Below are positions 1-8,100 of a DNA stretch of 11,495 nt, piece after piece (position 1 is the first letter of the stretch; each line of letters begins with the position of its first letter). The stretch covers positions 1 through 11,495 of the forward strand of contig JAFMQT010000102.1 of the NCBI GenBank assembly GCA_017354515.1. Direction: 5' to 3'. Source of the stretch: Nocardia sp. (lineage in GTDB: Bacteria > Actinomycetota > Actinomycetes > Mycobacteriales > Mycobacteriaceae). Both the position numbers and the translations under genes were made by a program. A model generated the notes under the pieces. The model worked only from the letters and a program-made list of their open reading frames with translations. It ran no database searches and was not told the DNA's origin.

Positions 1-1
1 G

Positions 2-1600
2 GACCGGACCTGCGGGGTGATCGGCGGGGCTCTGGATGGCCTCGCCGAGGTGATCCGGGCCGCGAAGATCGCGGTGTTCGCCGAATTGGCCGGGCTGGCA
101 GTCAGTTACGGTACGGCGCTGGCGGGTGCCATTGCTACCGACGGTCTCTCGCTGGCCTTGGCGGAGGCCGCCAAGGCCGCTGCGCGAAAACTGTGCAGCG
201 CACTGGAACAGATGCTGCTGGCCGAGATCCTGAACAAGGTCATCGACCAGGCGATCAAACCGCTCGAGCACGTGATCGACAATTTCGTGCACGGCGCCCT
301 CTTCGACGCCGCGCGCGATGCTCTCGACGTCCCCGCCACGAACCAGTTGCGGGTAGATCCCGACGAGATCGACCGCTACGCAAACGTATTCGATGATCTG
401 GCCGACGATATTCTCGGCCACGGGCAGCGATTCGCCGATCAGGCCGGTCGGCTCACCTTCACCATGCCCGACCCACTATCCGGCCTGCCGCCCGGATCAT
501 CGGCACCGGAACTGCCCGAATCCGGTGGTGGCCCGGTCGGTTCGCCCGGATCGGGTTCGACTCCGGTGCCGCCGCCGGGCGTCGCCCCGCAACCGGCGAT
601 GCAGCCGGCAGACGCTCTGACCACCGCGCCCGCATCTACTTCAGCCCCCGGGGATGCCGGCGCGACCGGGGATGCGCCGCTGGCCGACGGCCCGGCCGCG
701 GGGCACTCCGCGCTGTCTGCTGCTACGAACGATGGCCCGCGATCGGACCCGTGGGATGTGGCGAAATCCGCGGCGATGCACGGAGGTTCGCAGACGACCG
801 CGGGTACCGGCGGCACACCGCATCCGCTCGGAGCCTGGGCCGGTGGTGATTCGATAGCACCCGATTCGGCACCGTCCGGGTCGCTGTCCGGTGGCGCGAA
901 CGATCCCACCGGACAACATCTTCCCCCCGCCGATGAGGTACCCGCGACCGATTCCGCGCCGCCGCAGACGAATACGGCGGGTGTGGCTCCGGACGGGCAG
1001 GCACCGTTAGACCAGCTCCCGGACCGACCGCTCTCGCACACCCCCGGTTCCGATTTCACGGCCCCCGATCGGGCCGGGCCTGATCCAGCGGATGCCGATC
1101 AGTCCGCGGCCGATCAGCTCGGCACCGATCACCAGCAGAGTTCCGCCCTGCCCAAGATGCCGAGTTCGGCACCGAACACCCCCTGGCGATCGCGACGTTC
1201 GAGGAGGGCGGGCCGATCGAGGGCCCACGGATCTCGAGCCGGCCGCAGCGATGCCACTCCGTCGGCCGGGACGGGACCGACCAGCGGAACGCCGTGGGGT
1301 GGTCAGCGGCCCGGCGCGGGTGTGAGTGTGGACGGTGCGGCGGCCACTCCGTGGTCGGTGGCCGGGTCCGGACGCACGCCAAGCGGTTTCGAGCCCGCCG
1401 ACCCCACGGTGGGGCAGCCTGCCGTCGACACGGCGAGGCAGACGCCCCCCTCGCGCCCAACGGTTTTCGCACCGGACGCGGCTGGGCCGAACCGGGAAGT
1501 CCGAAAGAGCTGGATCACGGCGGCGAATGCGGAGGGCACCGCGGAATCGAAGCGGCAACAGCGCGGGGGAGAGGACCCGGCGCGACCGGTGGGTCCCTGA
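2..1600 (+). CDS. Probable ESX substrate, WXG100/CpnT-N-like helical region plus Pro/Ala/Gly-rich tail (5' partial)
   Basis: The frame is open to the left edge. GTG at 17 could start a 527-residue protein, but the sequence begins in the middle of a helical domain, so the true start is probably upstream. Numbered from 17, residues 1-105 are Ala/Leu-rich amphipathic helices resembling the second half of the WXG100-like N-terminal domain of CpnT-type secreted proteins. Residues about 113-146 (VDPDEIDRYANVFDDLADDI and following) look like a second EspC/WXG100-type helix. From about 147 to the stop the protein is low-complexity Pro/Ala/Gly/Ser/Asp-rich, with a very basic Arg-rich patch after W390 and three T-P-W motifs at 388-390, 425-427 and 444-446. 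No toxin or enzyme domain is visible at the C-terminus. G/C-rich third positions continue to the stop, arguing against a late frameshift. Its place just upstream of eccA matches the EspE/EspF/EspK kind of accessory substrate; the exact family is not recognised. Confidence 0.7.
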   Translation, partial: DRTCGVIGGALDGLAEVIRAAKIAVFAELAGLAVSYGTALAGAIATDGLSLALAEAAKAAARKLCSALEQMLLAEILNKVIDQAIKPLEHVIDNFVHGALFDAARDALDVPATNQLRVDPDEIDRYANVFDDLADDILGHGQRFADQAGRLTFTMPDPLSGLPPGSSAPELPESGGGPVGSPGSGSTPVPPPGVAPQPAMQPADALTTAPASTSAPGDAGATGDAPLADGPAAGHSALSAATNDGPRSDPWDVAKSAAMHGGSQTTAGTGGTPHPLGAWAGGDSIAPDSAPSGSLSGGANDPTGQHLPPADEVPATDSAPPQTNTAGVAPDGQAPLDQLPDRPLSHTPGSDFTAPDRAGPDPADADQSAADQLGTDHQQSSALPKMPSSAPNTPWRSRRSRRAGRSRAHGSRAGRSDATPSAGTGPTSGTPWGGQRPGAGVSVDGAAATPWSVAGSGRTPSGFEPADPTVGQPAVDTARQTPPSRPTVFAPDAAGPNREVRKSWITAANAEGTAESKRQQRGGEDPARPVGP

Positions 1601-1625
1601 TTCCACCGGTCGCTGTCCCGAAGGT

Positions 1626-1660
1626 GGGATCCGCCAGGATGATGAGGACCGGCGGATCCC
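1626..1660 (+). terminator. Perfect 10-bp inverted repeat, possible terminator
   Basis: GGGATCCGCC at 1626-1635 pairs perfectly with GGCGGATCCC at 1651-1660 across a 15-base loop, 26 bases after the stop of the upstream gene. There is no T-run after it, but actinobacterial terminators often lack one. It could end the upstream transcript and so separate it from eccA. It could instead be an operator, because an AT-rich promoter-like stretch begins immediately after it. Confidence 0.5.
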
Positions 1661-1701
1661 GTACACAATGTAACACTATATAACGGCCCATTAACTAAAG
1701 T
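1661..1701 (+). promoter_or_regulatory. AT-rich promoter-like stretch upstream of eccA
   Basis: This is a conspicuous AT-rich island in GC-rich DNA. TATAAC at 1679-1684 is a good actinobacterial -10 candidate (TAnnnT-like) and TAAAGT at 1696-1701 is a second. No clear -35 hexamer is seen at 16-18 bases. TACA-CAA-TGTA at 1662-1672 is a short inverted repeat that could bind a regulator. A start here would give eccA an untranslated leader of about 140-155 bases that includes the palindrome at 1754-1769 and two small hairpins: an imperfect one at 1708-1744 and a 6-bp stem at 1778-1796. Confidence 0.4.
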
Positions 1702-1753
1702 ACCGATGGTTCGCGGTGCAGAACGCCTGGCCGGCCACCGAACCGCGCCAAAT

Positions 1754-1769
1754 TTCTCAGTGCTGGGAA
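1754..1769 (+). promoter_or_regulatory. TTCTC-N6-GGGAA palindrome, candidate operator (copy 1 of 3)
   Basis: TTCTC (1754-1758), six bases, then GGGAA (1765-1769), followed by TAGT. The same arms, spacer length and following T are found upstream of the esx leader (9210-9225) and the PE-like gene (10357-10372). The ten bases TGGGAATAGT around this copy are identical to those around the PE copy. It lies 72 bases before the eccA start. This is the weakest half-site of the three, with one mismatch in the left arm. The binding protein is unknown. Confidence 0.45.
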
Positions 1770-1777
1770 TAGTGTGC

Positions 1778-1796
1778 CCGCCAATGGAAATGGCGG
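1778..1796 (+). repeat. Small 6-bp hairpin in the eccA leader
   Basis: CCGCCA (1778-1783) and TGGCGG (1791-1796) are a perfect 6-bp inverted repeat around a seven-base loop, about 45 bases before the eccA start. It could be an operator or an RNA stem in the leader. Nothing else supports a function. Confidence 0.25.
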
Positions 1797-1827
1797 ATGT
1801 CTATCGTTCGATGAGTCGAGTGCGGCG

Positions 1828-1834
1828 AAAGGGA
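1828..1834 (+). promoter_or_regulatory. Ribosome binding site of eccA
   Basis: AAAGGGA ends seven bases before GTG at 1842. It supports this GTG as the start codon rather than a downstream ATG, and the resulting N-terminus is the expected one for EccA. Confidence 0.6.
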
Positions 1835-1841
1835 AGTCCAG

Positions 1842-3596
1842 GTGTCAGCGGCCGAGGACGCGTTCTACACGGGTGTGCAATCACTGGGGGTGGTTGCCGG
1901 TGGGGTTCGTAATGAGGAGAACGCGCTGGCGGCCTTCACCGCCGCCACCGATCTCGATCCGGATATGTGCGATGCCTGGCTGGGGCGCGCGATGGCGGGG
2001 GAGATCACCTCGGAGGTGATCTACGGCGCCTACCGGTCCTCCCACAATCTGTACCGTGACCAGCAGCGTGCCGGTCTGGTCGACCGGGCACTGTGGTGTC
2101 AGGTCGAACTGGGCATGTACGGGCTGCGGGTGGCGATGGCCGACCGCGATCAGATCGCGATCGCGCAGGCCTGCTCCTACGCTCAGGGCGGGGAATGGGA
2201 GGAGGCCGCGAGCATCCTGGAACAGATTCCCCCCGACGATGTCTCCGATTTCGTCCGAATGTCGCTGTACTTCCGTACCGAACGCTGGCCCGATGTGCTC
2301 GCCGCCCGGCAGCGCAAACCCGCGCTCGACGACGGGTTGCTCGATATCGCCGCCGAACTGATGACCGCCGAGGCGCTGGCCCGTACCGGGCGCATCGGTG
2401 AGGCCCTGCCCCGCACCCAGCGCATCGTCGAGGAGAGCGCCTCGGGCAATCTCTCCTACATCTGGGCCGACGCGCATTTCCTGCACGGAATGCTGTTGCG
2501 GCACAACGGCGATCAGGAAGCCGGCGATAGGATCCTGGCCGGTCTGCAGGGTTCGGCGTTGTGGCCGGACCGGCCGCTGTGGCAGCGCGCGGTCAAGGAC
2601 AAGACCTACCGCTTCGATGTGGTGACCGCCGAGGTCATCGACTCGCGGACCGATGCCTGGGATCCGTCCTCGGGCGATGATCCGGCCGCCGTCGCCGCGA
2701 ACGCCGCCCAGGCCGAGCGGGACACCCTGCTCGAGCAGGCCTCGGATCTGCTGTCCGCGCAGATCGGCATGGATTCGGTGAAAGAGCAGGTGGATCGGCT
2801 CAAATCCGGTGTGCTGATGGATCAGGTTCGCGCCAAACGCGGTCTGGCGGTCGAATCCAAGACTCAGCATCTGATTTTCTCCGGTCCGCCCGGAACCGGT
2901 AAGACCACCATCGCCCGCGTCATCGCGAAGATCTTCGCCGGACTCGGCGTGGTCGAGAACTCCGATGTCATCGAGGTCTCGCGCAACGATATGGTCGGCA
3001 CCCACCTGGGCCACACCGCGCCGAAAACCAACGCGCTGATAGATTCCGCGCTCGGCGGGGTGCTGTTCATCGACGAGGCCTACACCCTGATCCAGGAGGG
3101 CCTTTCCGGGGGTGACGCGTTCGGCAAGGAGGCGGTCGACACTCTGCTGGCGCGGATGGAGAACGATCGCGACAAACTGGTGGTCGTGATCGCCGGCTAC
3201 GACGATCAGATCGACCGATTCCTGGCCTCCAACGAGGGGCTCGCCTCCCGCTTCACCAAACGCATCCGTTTCGCCAGCTACGAGGCCGATGAACTGGTAC
3301 AGATCGCCGATACCATTGCGCACAAGAAGGATTCGATCCTGTCCGAGGATGCCCGGGAGGTGCTGCGCGAGCGTTGTGCGCAACTGTCGCAGCAGACCCG
3401 CAGCGGGCGCCGGCTGATCGACCTGGCCGGTAACGGTCGCTTCGTCCGTAATGTCGTGGAGGCCGCCGAGGCCGAACGGGACTATCGGTTCACCCGGGAC
3501 AACGCCGATATCGCGAATATGACCAACGAGGAGCTGATGACGGTCGGCGCGGACGATATCGCCGCCGCGTTAGCGGGTCTGGCCCCCACGAGCTGA
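1842..3596 (+). CDS. eccA: ESX type VII secretion AAA+ ATPase EccA
   Basis: Cytosolic CbxX/CfqX-type AAA+ ATPase of type VII secretion. In the family it acts on substrates and their chaperones, especially for PE/PPE and Esp export, probably by remodelling complexes. The 584 residues match the usual 570-630. Residues 1 to about 280 are an all-helical TPR-like region with short repeats such as residues 24-46 (EENALAAFTAATDLDPDMCDAW begins it). The C-terminal AAA+ module shows Walker A GPPGTGKT at 348-355, Walker B LFIDEA at 408-413 with catalytic E412, a sensor-1 strand VVVIAGY, and a likely arginine finger R470 in the segment LASRFTKR. GTG at 1842 has a good ribosome binding site. It is the first gene of the core operon; eccB begins three bases after its stop. 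The AAA+ half closely resembles EccA1-type proteins. Identification is secure; the ESX subtype is not. Confidence 0.96.
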   Translation: MSAAEDAFYTGVQSLGVVAGGVRNEENALAAFTAATDLDPDMCDAWLGRAMAGEITSEVIYGAYRSSHNLYRDQQRAGLVDRALWCQVELGMYGLRVAMADRDQIAIAQACSYAQGGEWEEAASILEQIPPDDVSDFVRMSLYFRTERWPDVLAARQRKPALDDGLLDIAAELMTAEALARTGRIGEALPRTQRIVEESASGNLSYIWADAHFLHGMLLRHNGDQEAGDRILAGLQGSALWPDRPLWQRAVKDKTYRFDVVTAEVIDSRTDAWDPSSGDDPAAVAANAAQAERDTLLEQASDLLSAQIGMDSVKEQVDRLKSGVLMDQVRAKRGLAVESKTQHLIFSGPPGTGKTTIARVIAKIFAGLGVVENSDVIEVSRNDMVGTHLGHTAPKTNALIDSALGGVLFIDEAYTLIQEGLSGGDAFGKEAVDTLLARMENDRDKLVVVIAGYDDQIDRFLASNEGLASRFTKRIRFASYEADELVQIADTIAHKKDSILSEDAREVLRERCAQLSQQTRSGRRLIDLAGNGRFVRNVVEAAEAERDYRFTRDNADIANMTNEELMTVGADDIAAALAGLAPTS

Positions 3597-3599
3597 TTC

Positions 3600-5180
3600 A
3601 TGCCGCGCTTCCGGGTGGTGACCAAACACCAGATCTCGGGGTGGCGGTTTCTGCTGCGCCGGATCGAACACGCGCTGCTGCGTCGCGACGCGTCGATGGT
3701 CGACGATCCGCAGCGTGGGCGTTCCACCGCGCTGTCCGTGGGAATCGCCTTGACCTGTGTGATCATCGCGGGTTCGGCGGTGCTGGCGTTCTTCAAACCG
3801 GCCAAGCAGGTCGGTGATTCGCCGATCATCTCCGAACAGGGATCCGGGGCGCTGTTCGTGCACGTCGACAGTAAGGACAGCCGGCTGTATCCGGCGCTGA
3901 ATCTGGCCTCGGCGCGGCTGATCACCGGATCGGCCGCCAATCCGGTGCCGGTCACCAAGGAGGAGTTGGCGAAATATCCGCGCGGGCCGGTGGTCGGAAT
4001 TCCCGGCGCGCCCGGCGTCATGTCCGATACCGGTAGCCGCGATTCCTCCTGGGCGGTCTGCGATACCGCTCGGCTGGGTGCGGCCGCGCCGATCGACAGT
4101 AAGACCGGACTGCCCGCGGCCGGGGCGAATGTGTTCAGCACCGTGGTCGGCGGACCGCTCACCGTCGGCCAGGGCGGCGACAGTCCGATCTCGCCGATGA
4201 CCGACAACCAGGCCAGGCTGCTCAGTGAGGGGGGTGAGACCTGGCTGGTCTACCTCGCCGGGGATCGTGGCGTGGTGCGCGCGAAGATCGACCTGCACGA
4301 CTCCGCGGTCACCCTGGCACTGGGGATCGATCCGACCGCGACGGTGGCGGAGGCGTCCAAGGGGCTGATCGACGCCATTCCCGAGGCGCCGCCGCTGCAG
4401 GTGCCGAATGTGCCCGGTGCCGGTCAACCGGAAATCCTCACCGGCGGTGCGACCGCGCAGATCGGGTCCGTGGTGACCGCGGCCAGCCCCGGTCGTCCCG
4501 CCGCCTACTACCTGGTGTCTCGTTCGGGTCTGGTGCAGGTCGGTTCGGTGCTGGCGGCGATGATCCGCAACTCCAATTCCCGTGGCGCCGTGGCGAGTAT
4601 GACCGTCGGACCCGATGTGGTGGCCCGCAATCTGCATGCCGGGTCCTGGCCGGGGACCGCGGCGTATCCGGCCCGCCCGGTCGCGCTGGCCGACCCGAAC
4701 GACCGCGCGGTGACCTGCTACCACTGGTCGCGCGGCGCCACCGACAACAATGCGGTGACCCAGGTGCTGATCGGGCGCAAACTGCCGCTGACCACGTCGG
4801 AACAGAGCGGGATCGTGCCGCTGGTGACCGCGCCGTCCTCACACGGCGCCACCGCCGATACCGCGTACATGCCCCGCACGACCGGACGTTTCGTGCAGCT
4901 CACCGGCACCAATACGAATTCACCACTGCGCGAATCGCTGTTCTGGGTCTCCGACAGCGGTGTGCGGTACGGCATCGATACCTCGCCCGAGGGGGACGAC
5001 CAGACGTTGTCCAGTCTGGGGCTGACGGCACAACCGATCCCCGCGCCGTGGAGCATCATCTCGTTGTTCGCGGTCGGCCCCACCCTGTCCCAGCGTGACG
5101 CCCGGATCGAACACGACGGTGTGGCGCCGGACCGGGCCGCGGTCGGAATTCCGGACAAGAACAGCGGAGGCACCTCGTGA
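3600..5180 (+). CDS. eccB: ESX type VII secretion membrane/periplasmic core protein EccB
   Basis: Core subunit of the ESX inner-membrane complex with a short cytosolic N-terminus, one membrane span and a large periplasmic domain. The signature VSGWRFLLRR-type N-terminus is present (QISGWRFLLRRIEHALLRRD, residues 11-30), the span is about 43-65, and the periplasmic part carries ALNLASARLITG and PRGPVVGIPGAPG. Two cysteines, C154 (WAVCDT) and C373 (VTCYHW), sit where EccB proteins have their conserved periplasmic disulfide. The C-terminal GPTLSQRDARIEHD is typical of EccB1/EccB5-like rather than EccB3-like proteins. The 526-residue length is normal. The ATG follows the eccA stop in the same frame after one codon, without a clear ribosome binding site, so translation is probably coupled to eccA. 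The last bases overlap eccC by four (GTGA). Confidence 0.96.
   Translation: MPRFRVVTKHQISGWRFLLRRIEHALLRRDASMVDDPQRGRSTALSVGIALTCVIIAGSAVLAFFKPAKQVGDSPIISEQGSGALFVHVDSKDSRLYPALNLASARLITGSAANPVPVTKEELAKYPRGPVVGIPGAPGVMSDTGSRDSSWAVCDTARLGAAAPIDSKTGLPAAGANVFSTVVGGPLTVGQGGDSPISPMTDNQARLLSEGGETWLVYLAGDRGVVRAKIDLHDSAVTLALGIDPTATVAEASKGLIDAIPEAPPLQVPNVPGAGQPEILTGGATAQIGSVVTAASPGRPAAYYLVSRSGLVQVGSVLAAMIRNSNSRGAVASMTVGPDVVARNLHAGSWPGTAAYPARPVALADPNDRAVTCYHWSRGATDNNAVTQVLIGRKLPLTTSEQSGIVPLVTAPSSHGATADTAYMPRTTGRFVQLTGTNTNSPLRESLFWVSDSGVRYGIDTSPEGDDQTLSSLGLTAQPIPAPWSIISLFAVGPTLSQRDARIEHDGVAPDRAAVGIPDKNSGGTS
5166..5170 (+). promoter_or_regulatory. Ribosome binding site of eccC
   Basis: GGAGG lies inside the 3' end of eccB, six bases before GTG at 5177. 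It fixes the eccC start at the GTGA overlap with the eccB stop, a normal arrangement for coupled translation. Confidence 0.7.
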
Positions 5181-8100
5181 CGACCACCCGGCGCTTCGTG
5201 CGGCCGGCGCGCGCGATCAAGGGACCCAAGGCGCCCGCGGTGACCGAACTGCGGCTGCAACCGCCCACCGAACTGCCCAAACCCGTTCCGCCATCCCGGA
5301 TCAAGATGATCATGCCGGTGGTCATGATGGCCGGAATGGGCGGCATGATGGTGATGATGTTCCGCAACGGCGGTTCGCTCTCACCGACCATGATGTTCTT
5401 CCCGATCATGATGGTCGTGTCGATGTTCGGAATGATGGGCGGCGCCCTCAGCGGCAACAGCGGCGGCTCGGCCGGTCTGAACGAGGAACGCAAGGACTAT
5501 CTGCGCTCGATCGCCGACAACCGCAAGACGGTTCACGAATCCGAGACCGAGCTCTACGACTATCTGCGCTACACCCATCCCGGCCCGGCCGAGCTGTCCC
5601 GGCTGGTCGGCGGAAAACGCATGTGGGAGGTGCAGGTTTCCAGTCCGCAGTTCCTGCGGGTGCGGGTCGGGCGGGGCCGGATCGCCAACCAGGTGCGGGT
5701 GATCGTGCCCGAGGCGGCGCCGACCTCCGATCTGGATCCGGTCGGCGTGGTCGAGGTGACGCGGTTCGCCAAGGCCTACTCCACGGTCGGTGGTATGCCG
5801 GTGGCGATCAATCTGCTGTCGGTGCCGCAGGTCGGTTTCGAAGGTGACCCGGCGGCGATGGCTGCGCTGTTGCGCGCCATGCTCGCCGAGGTCGCCGTGT
5901 TGCACGGCCCCGATCAGGTGGCCGTCGCGGCGGTGCTGGCCGATCCCGAAGCACCGCAGTGGAGTTGGTTGAAATGGCTGCCGCATACGCAGCATCCCAG
6001 CGACACCGACGCGATCGGTTCCAGCCGGATGGTGTATCGGACGGTGGCCGAACTGCGGGCCAAGGTGCTCGCCGGCCTCAACCGCGGCCCGTTCTCGCCG
6101 AATTCCCAGCCCACCATGGACCGCGTCCACTATCTGCTCATCGTGGACGGGGAGGGGGTGGCCGCCGAACGCGATATCTCCGGTATCGACGGCTGCACCT
6201 GGGTGCGTCTCGGGGTCGGCGAACAGAATCTGCCGCGCGCGTTGCGATTCCGCGTAGACGAGGATCTGCGGTTGTGGGAGGTGAATGCGCGCGGAACCCG
6301 CGCCGTGGGCCGCGGTGACGGGATGTCGGTGGACGCGATCACCGCGCTGGCCCGGGGTGTCTCGCGGTATCGGCTGTCGAGTGTCGTGGAAGCGGTGACC
6401 GCCGACCAGAGCAGTACCGGAACCTCCTGGGAGGAAATGGTTTCCATACCCGATCCGGGGACGGTGCGGGTGGAGCGGCAGTGGCCGCGGCGGCGCGACA
6501 GCGACCGGGCCCGGCTCACCATCCCGTTCGGGCACGATCCCACCGGTCAGGTGGTGCACCTCGACATCAAGGAATCGGCCGAGGAGGGGATGGGCCCGCA
6601 CGGCATGTGCATCGGCGCCACCGGCTCCGGAAAATCCGAATTCCTGCGCACTCTGGTACTTTCCGCGGTCGCCACGCATTCTCCCGATGTGCTGAACCTG
6701 CTGCTGGTCGACTTCAAGGGTGGTGCGACCTTCCTCGGATTCGACCGGCTGCACCACGTCACCGCCGTGGTCACCAATATGGAGGAGGAAGCCGATCTCG
6801 TCACCCGTATGGAGGACGTGATCAACGGCGAAATGGCAAGGCGGCAGCGTATTCTGCGTGACGCCGGAAACTTCGCCAGCGTCGCCGATTACGAGCGGGC
6901 CCGCGAACAGGGTGCCCAGTTGGCGCCGCTGCCGACTCTGCTGATCATCCTCGACGAGTTCGCCGAACTGCTCGAACAGCATCCCAACTTCGCCAAACTG
7001 TTCGTCGCCATCGGCCGCCTCGGCCGGTCCCTGCGCATCCACCTGCTGCTGGCCTCGCAGAAGGTGCCGGCCAGCCGGATGGGTGAGCTCGAGGCGCACC
7101 TGTCCTATCGAGTCGCGCTGCGCACCAACCAGACCAGCGATTCGCGCGATGCCATCGGTACCGCCGACGCCTACCATCTACCCAAGAAGCCGGGTGCGGG
7201 ATATCTGCGGGTCGGTGCGGGTGATCTGCAACGTTTCCAGGCCGCCTATGTGGGCGGTCCGTACACGGCGCCCGCGCAGGTGGCCGCCACCAGCGCCCAG
7301 CGCGCCCGCCGCCCCGGCGGCGGTTACCGCCCACCGCAGGCTTTCACCACCGCCTATATCGCCCCGGCCCGGCCCGACCCGGTCGTCGCCCCCGCACCCG
7401 AGATCGCCAAACCCGAAGTGCCGGACGGTGAACCGGTAACCCTGATGGAAACGGTGCTGCAGCAGTTCGCCGGGCACGGCCGCCGCGCCCACGCGATGTG
7501 GTTGCCGCCGTTGGGAACTCCCGCCACCCTGGACCGGCTGGTGGGGTCCGTACAGCCCGGAATGCTGCAGATTCCGATGGCGATCGTGGACAAGCCGCGC
7601 CAGCAGGCCCAGGATGTCTGGTCGGTGGATCTGTCGGCGGCCGGCGGACATATGGCGGTGGTCGGTGGCCCGCAGTCCGGAAAGTCCACGGCACTACAGA
7701 CTCTCGTGGTCTCGGCGGCAATGACCCATACCCCCGAGCAGGTGCAGTTCTACTGCCTGGATTTCAGTGGCGGTCTGACCGGCCTGCGTGGGGTCCCGCA
7801 TGTGGGTTCGGTCGCCGGAGCCCGCGATATCGACCGCATCCGCCGCACCTTCGCCCTGGTCACCGGGATACTGAACATCCGCCAGCATATGTTCAGTGAG
7901 CTGGGGATCGACAGTATGCGCGAATTCCGCAGGCGGCGCGCCGATCCCGCCGAATCCGCGCGGATGAGCGCCTACGGCGACAACAACGGCGACATCTTCC
8001 TGGTCATCGACGGGTGGGATATCGGCTTCGCGATCAACGGGCCGTTCTACGACGAATACAATCCGATGGTCGAGGCGATCGCCGTGCAGGGCTTGAACTT

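Noticed and set aside
1294..1683. Possible frameshift in the C-terminal part of the first gene, with continuation in another frame
   Set aside because: G/C-rich third positions persist in the called frame up to the stop at 1600, and the other frame gives an Arg/Gly-rich string without a domain.
1706..1912. 68-codon frame overlapping the eccA start
   Set aside because: No ribosome binding site, overlaps the fixed eccA start, and the product has no family resemblance.
1881..3383. Long 500-codon open frame on the - strand across eccA
   Set aside because: It mirrors eccA codons in GC-rich DNA, its product is a low-complexity Gly/Asp/His/Gln string without any family signature, and eccA is certain.
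5305..5450. Met-rich stretch in EccC as an unusual metal-binding segment
   Set aside because: The paired membrane spans of EccCa1-type proteins are Met-rich too, so this is a family trait.
5381..7177. Long 598-codon open frame on the - strand across eccC
   Set aside because: Antisense shadow of eccC; the product is His/Arg/Gly-rich with no recognisable domain.
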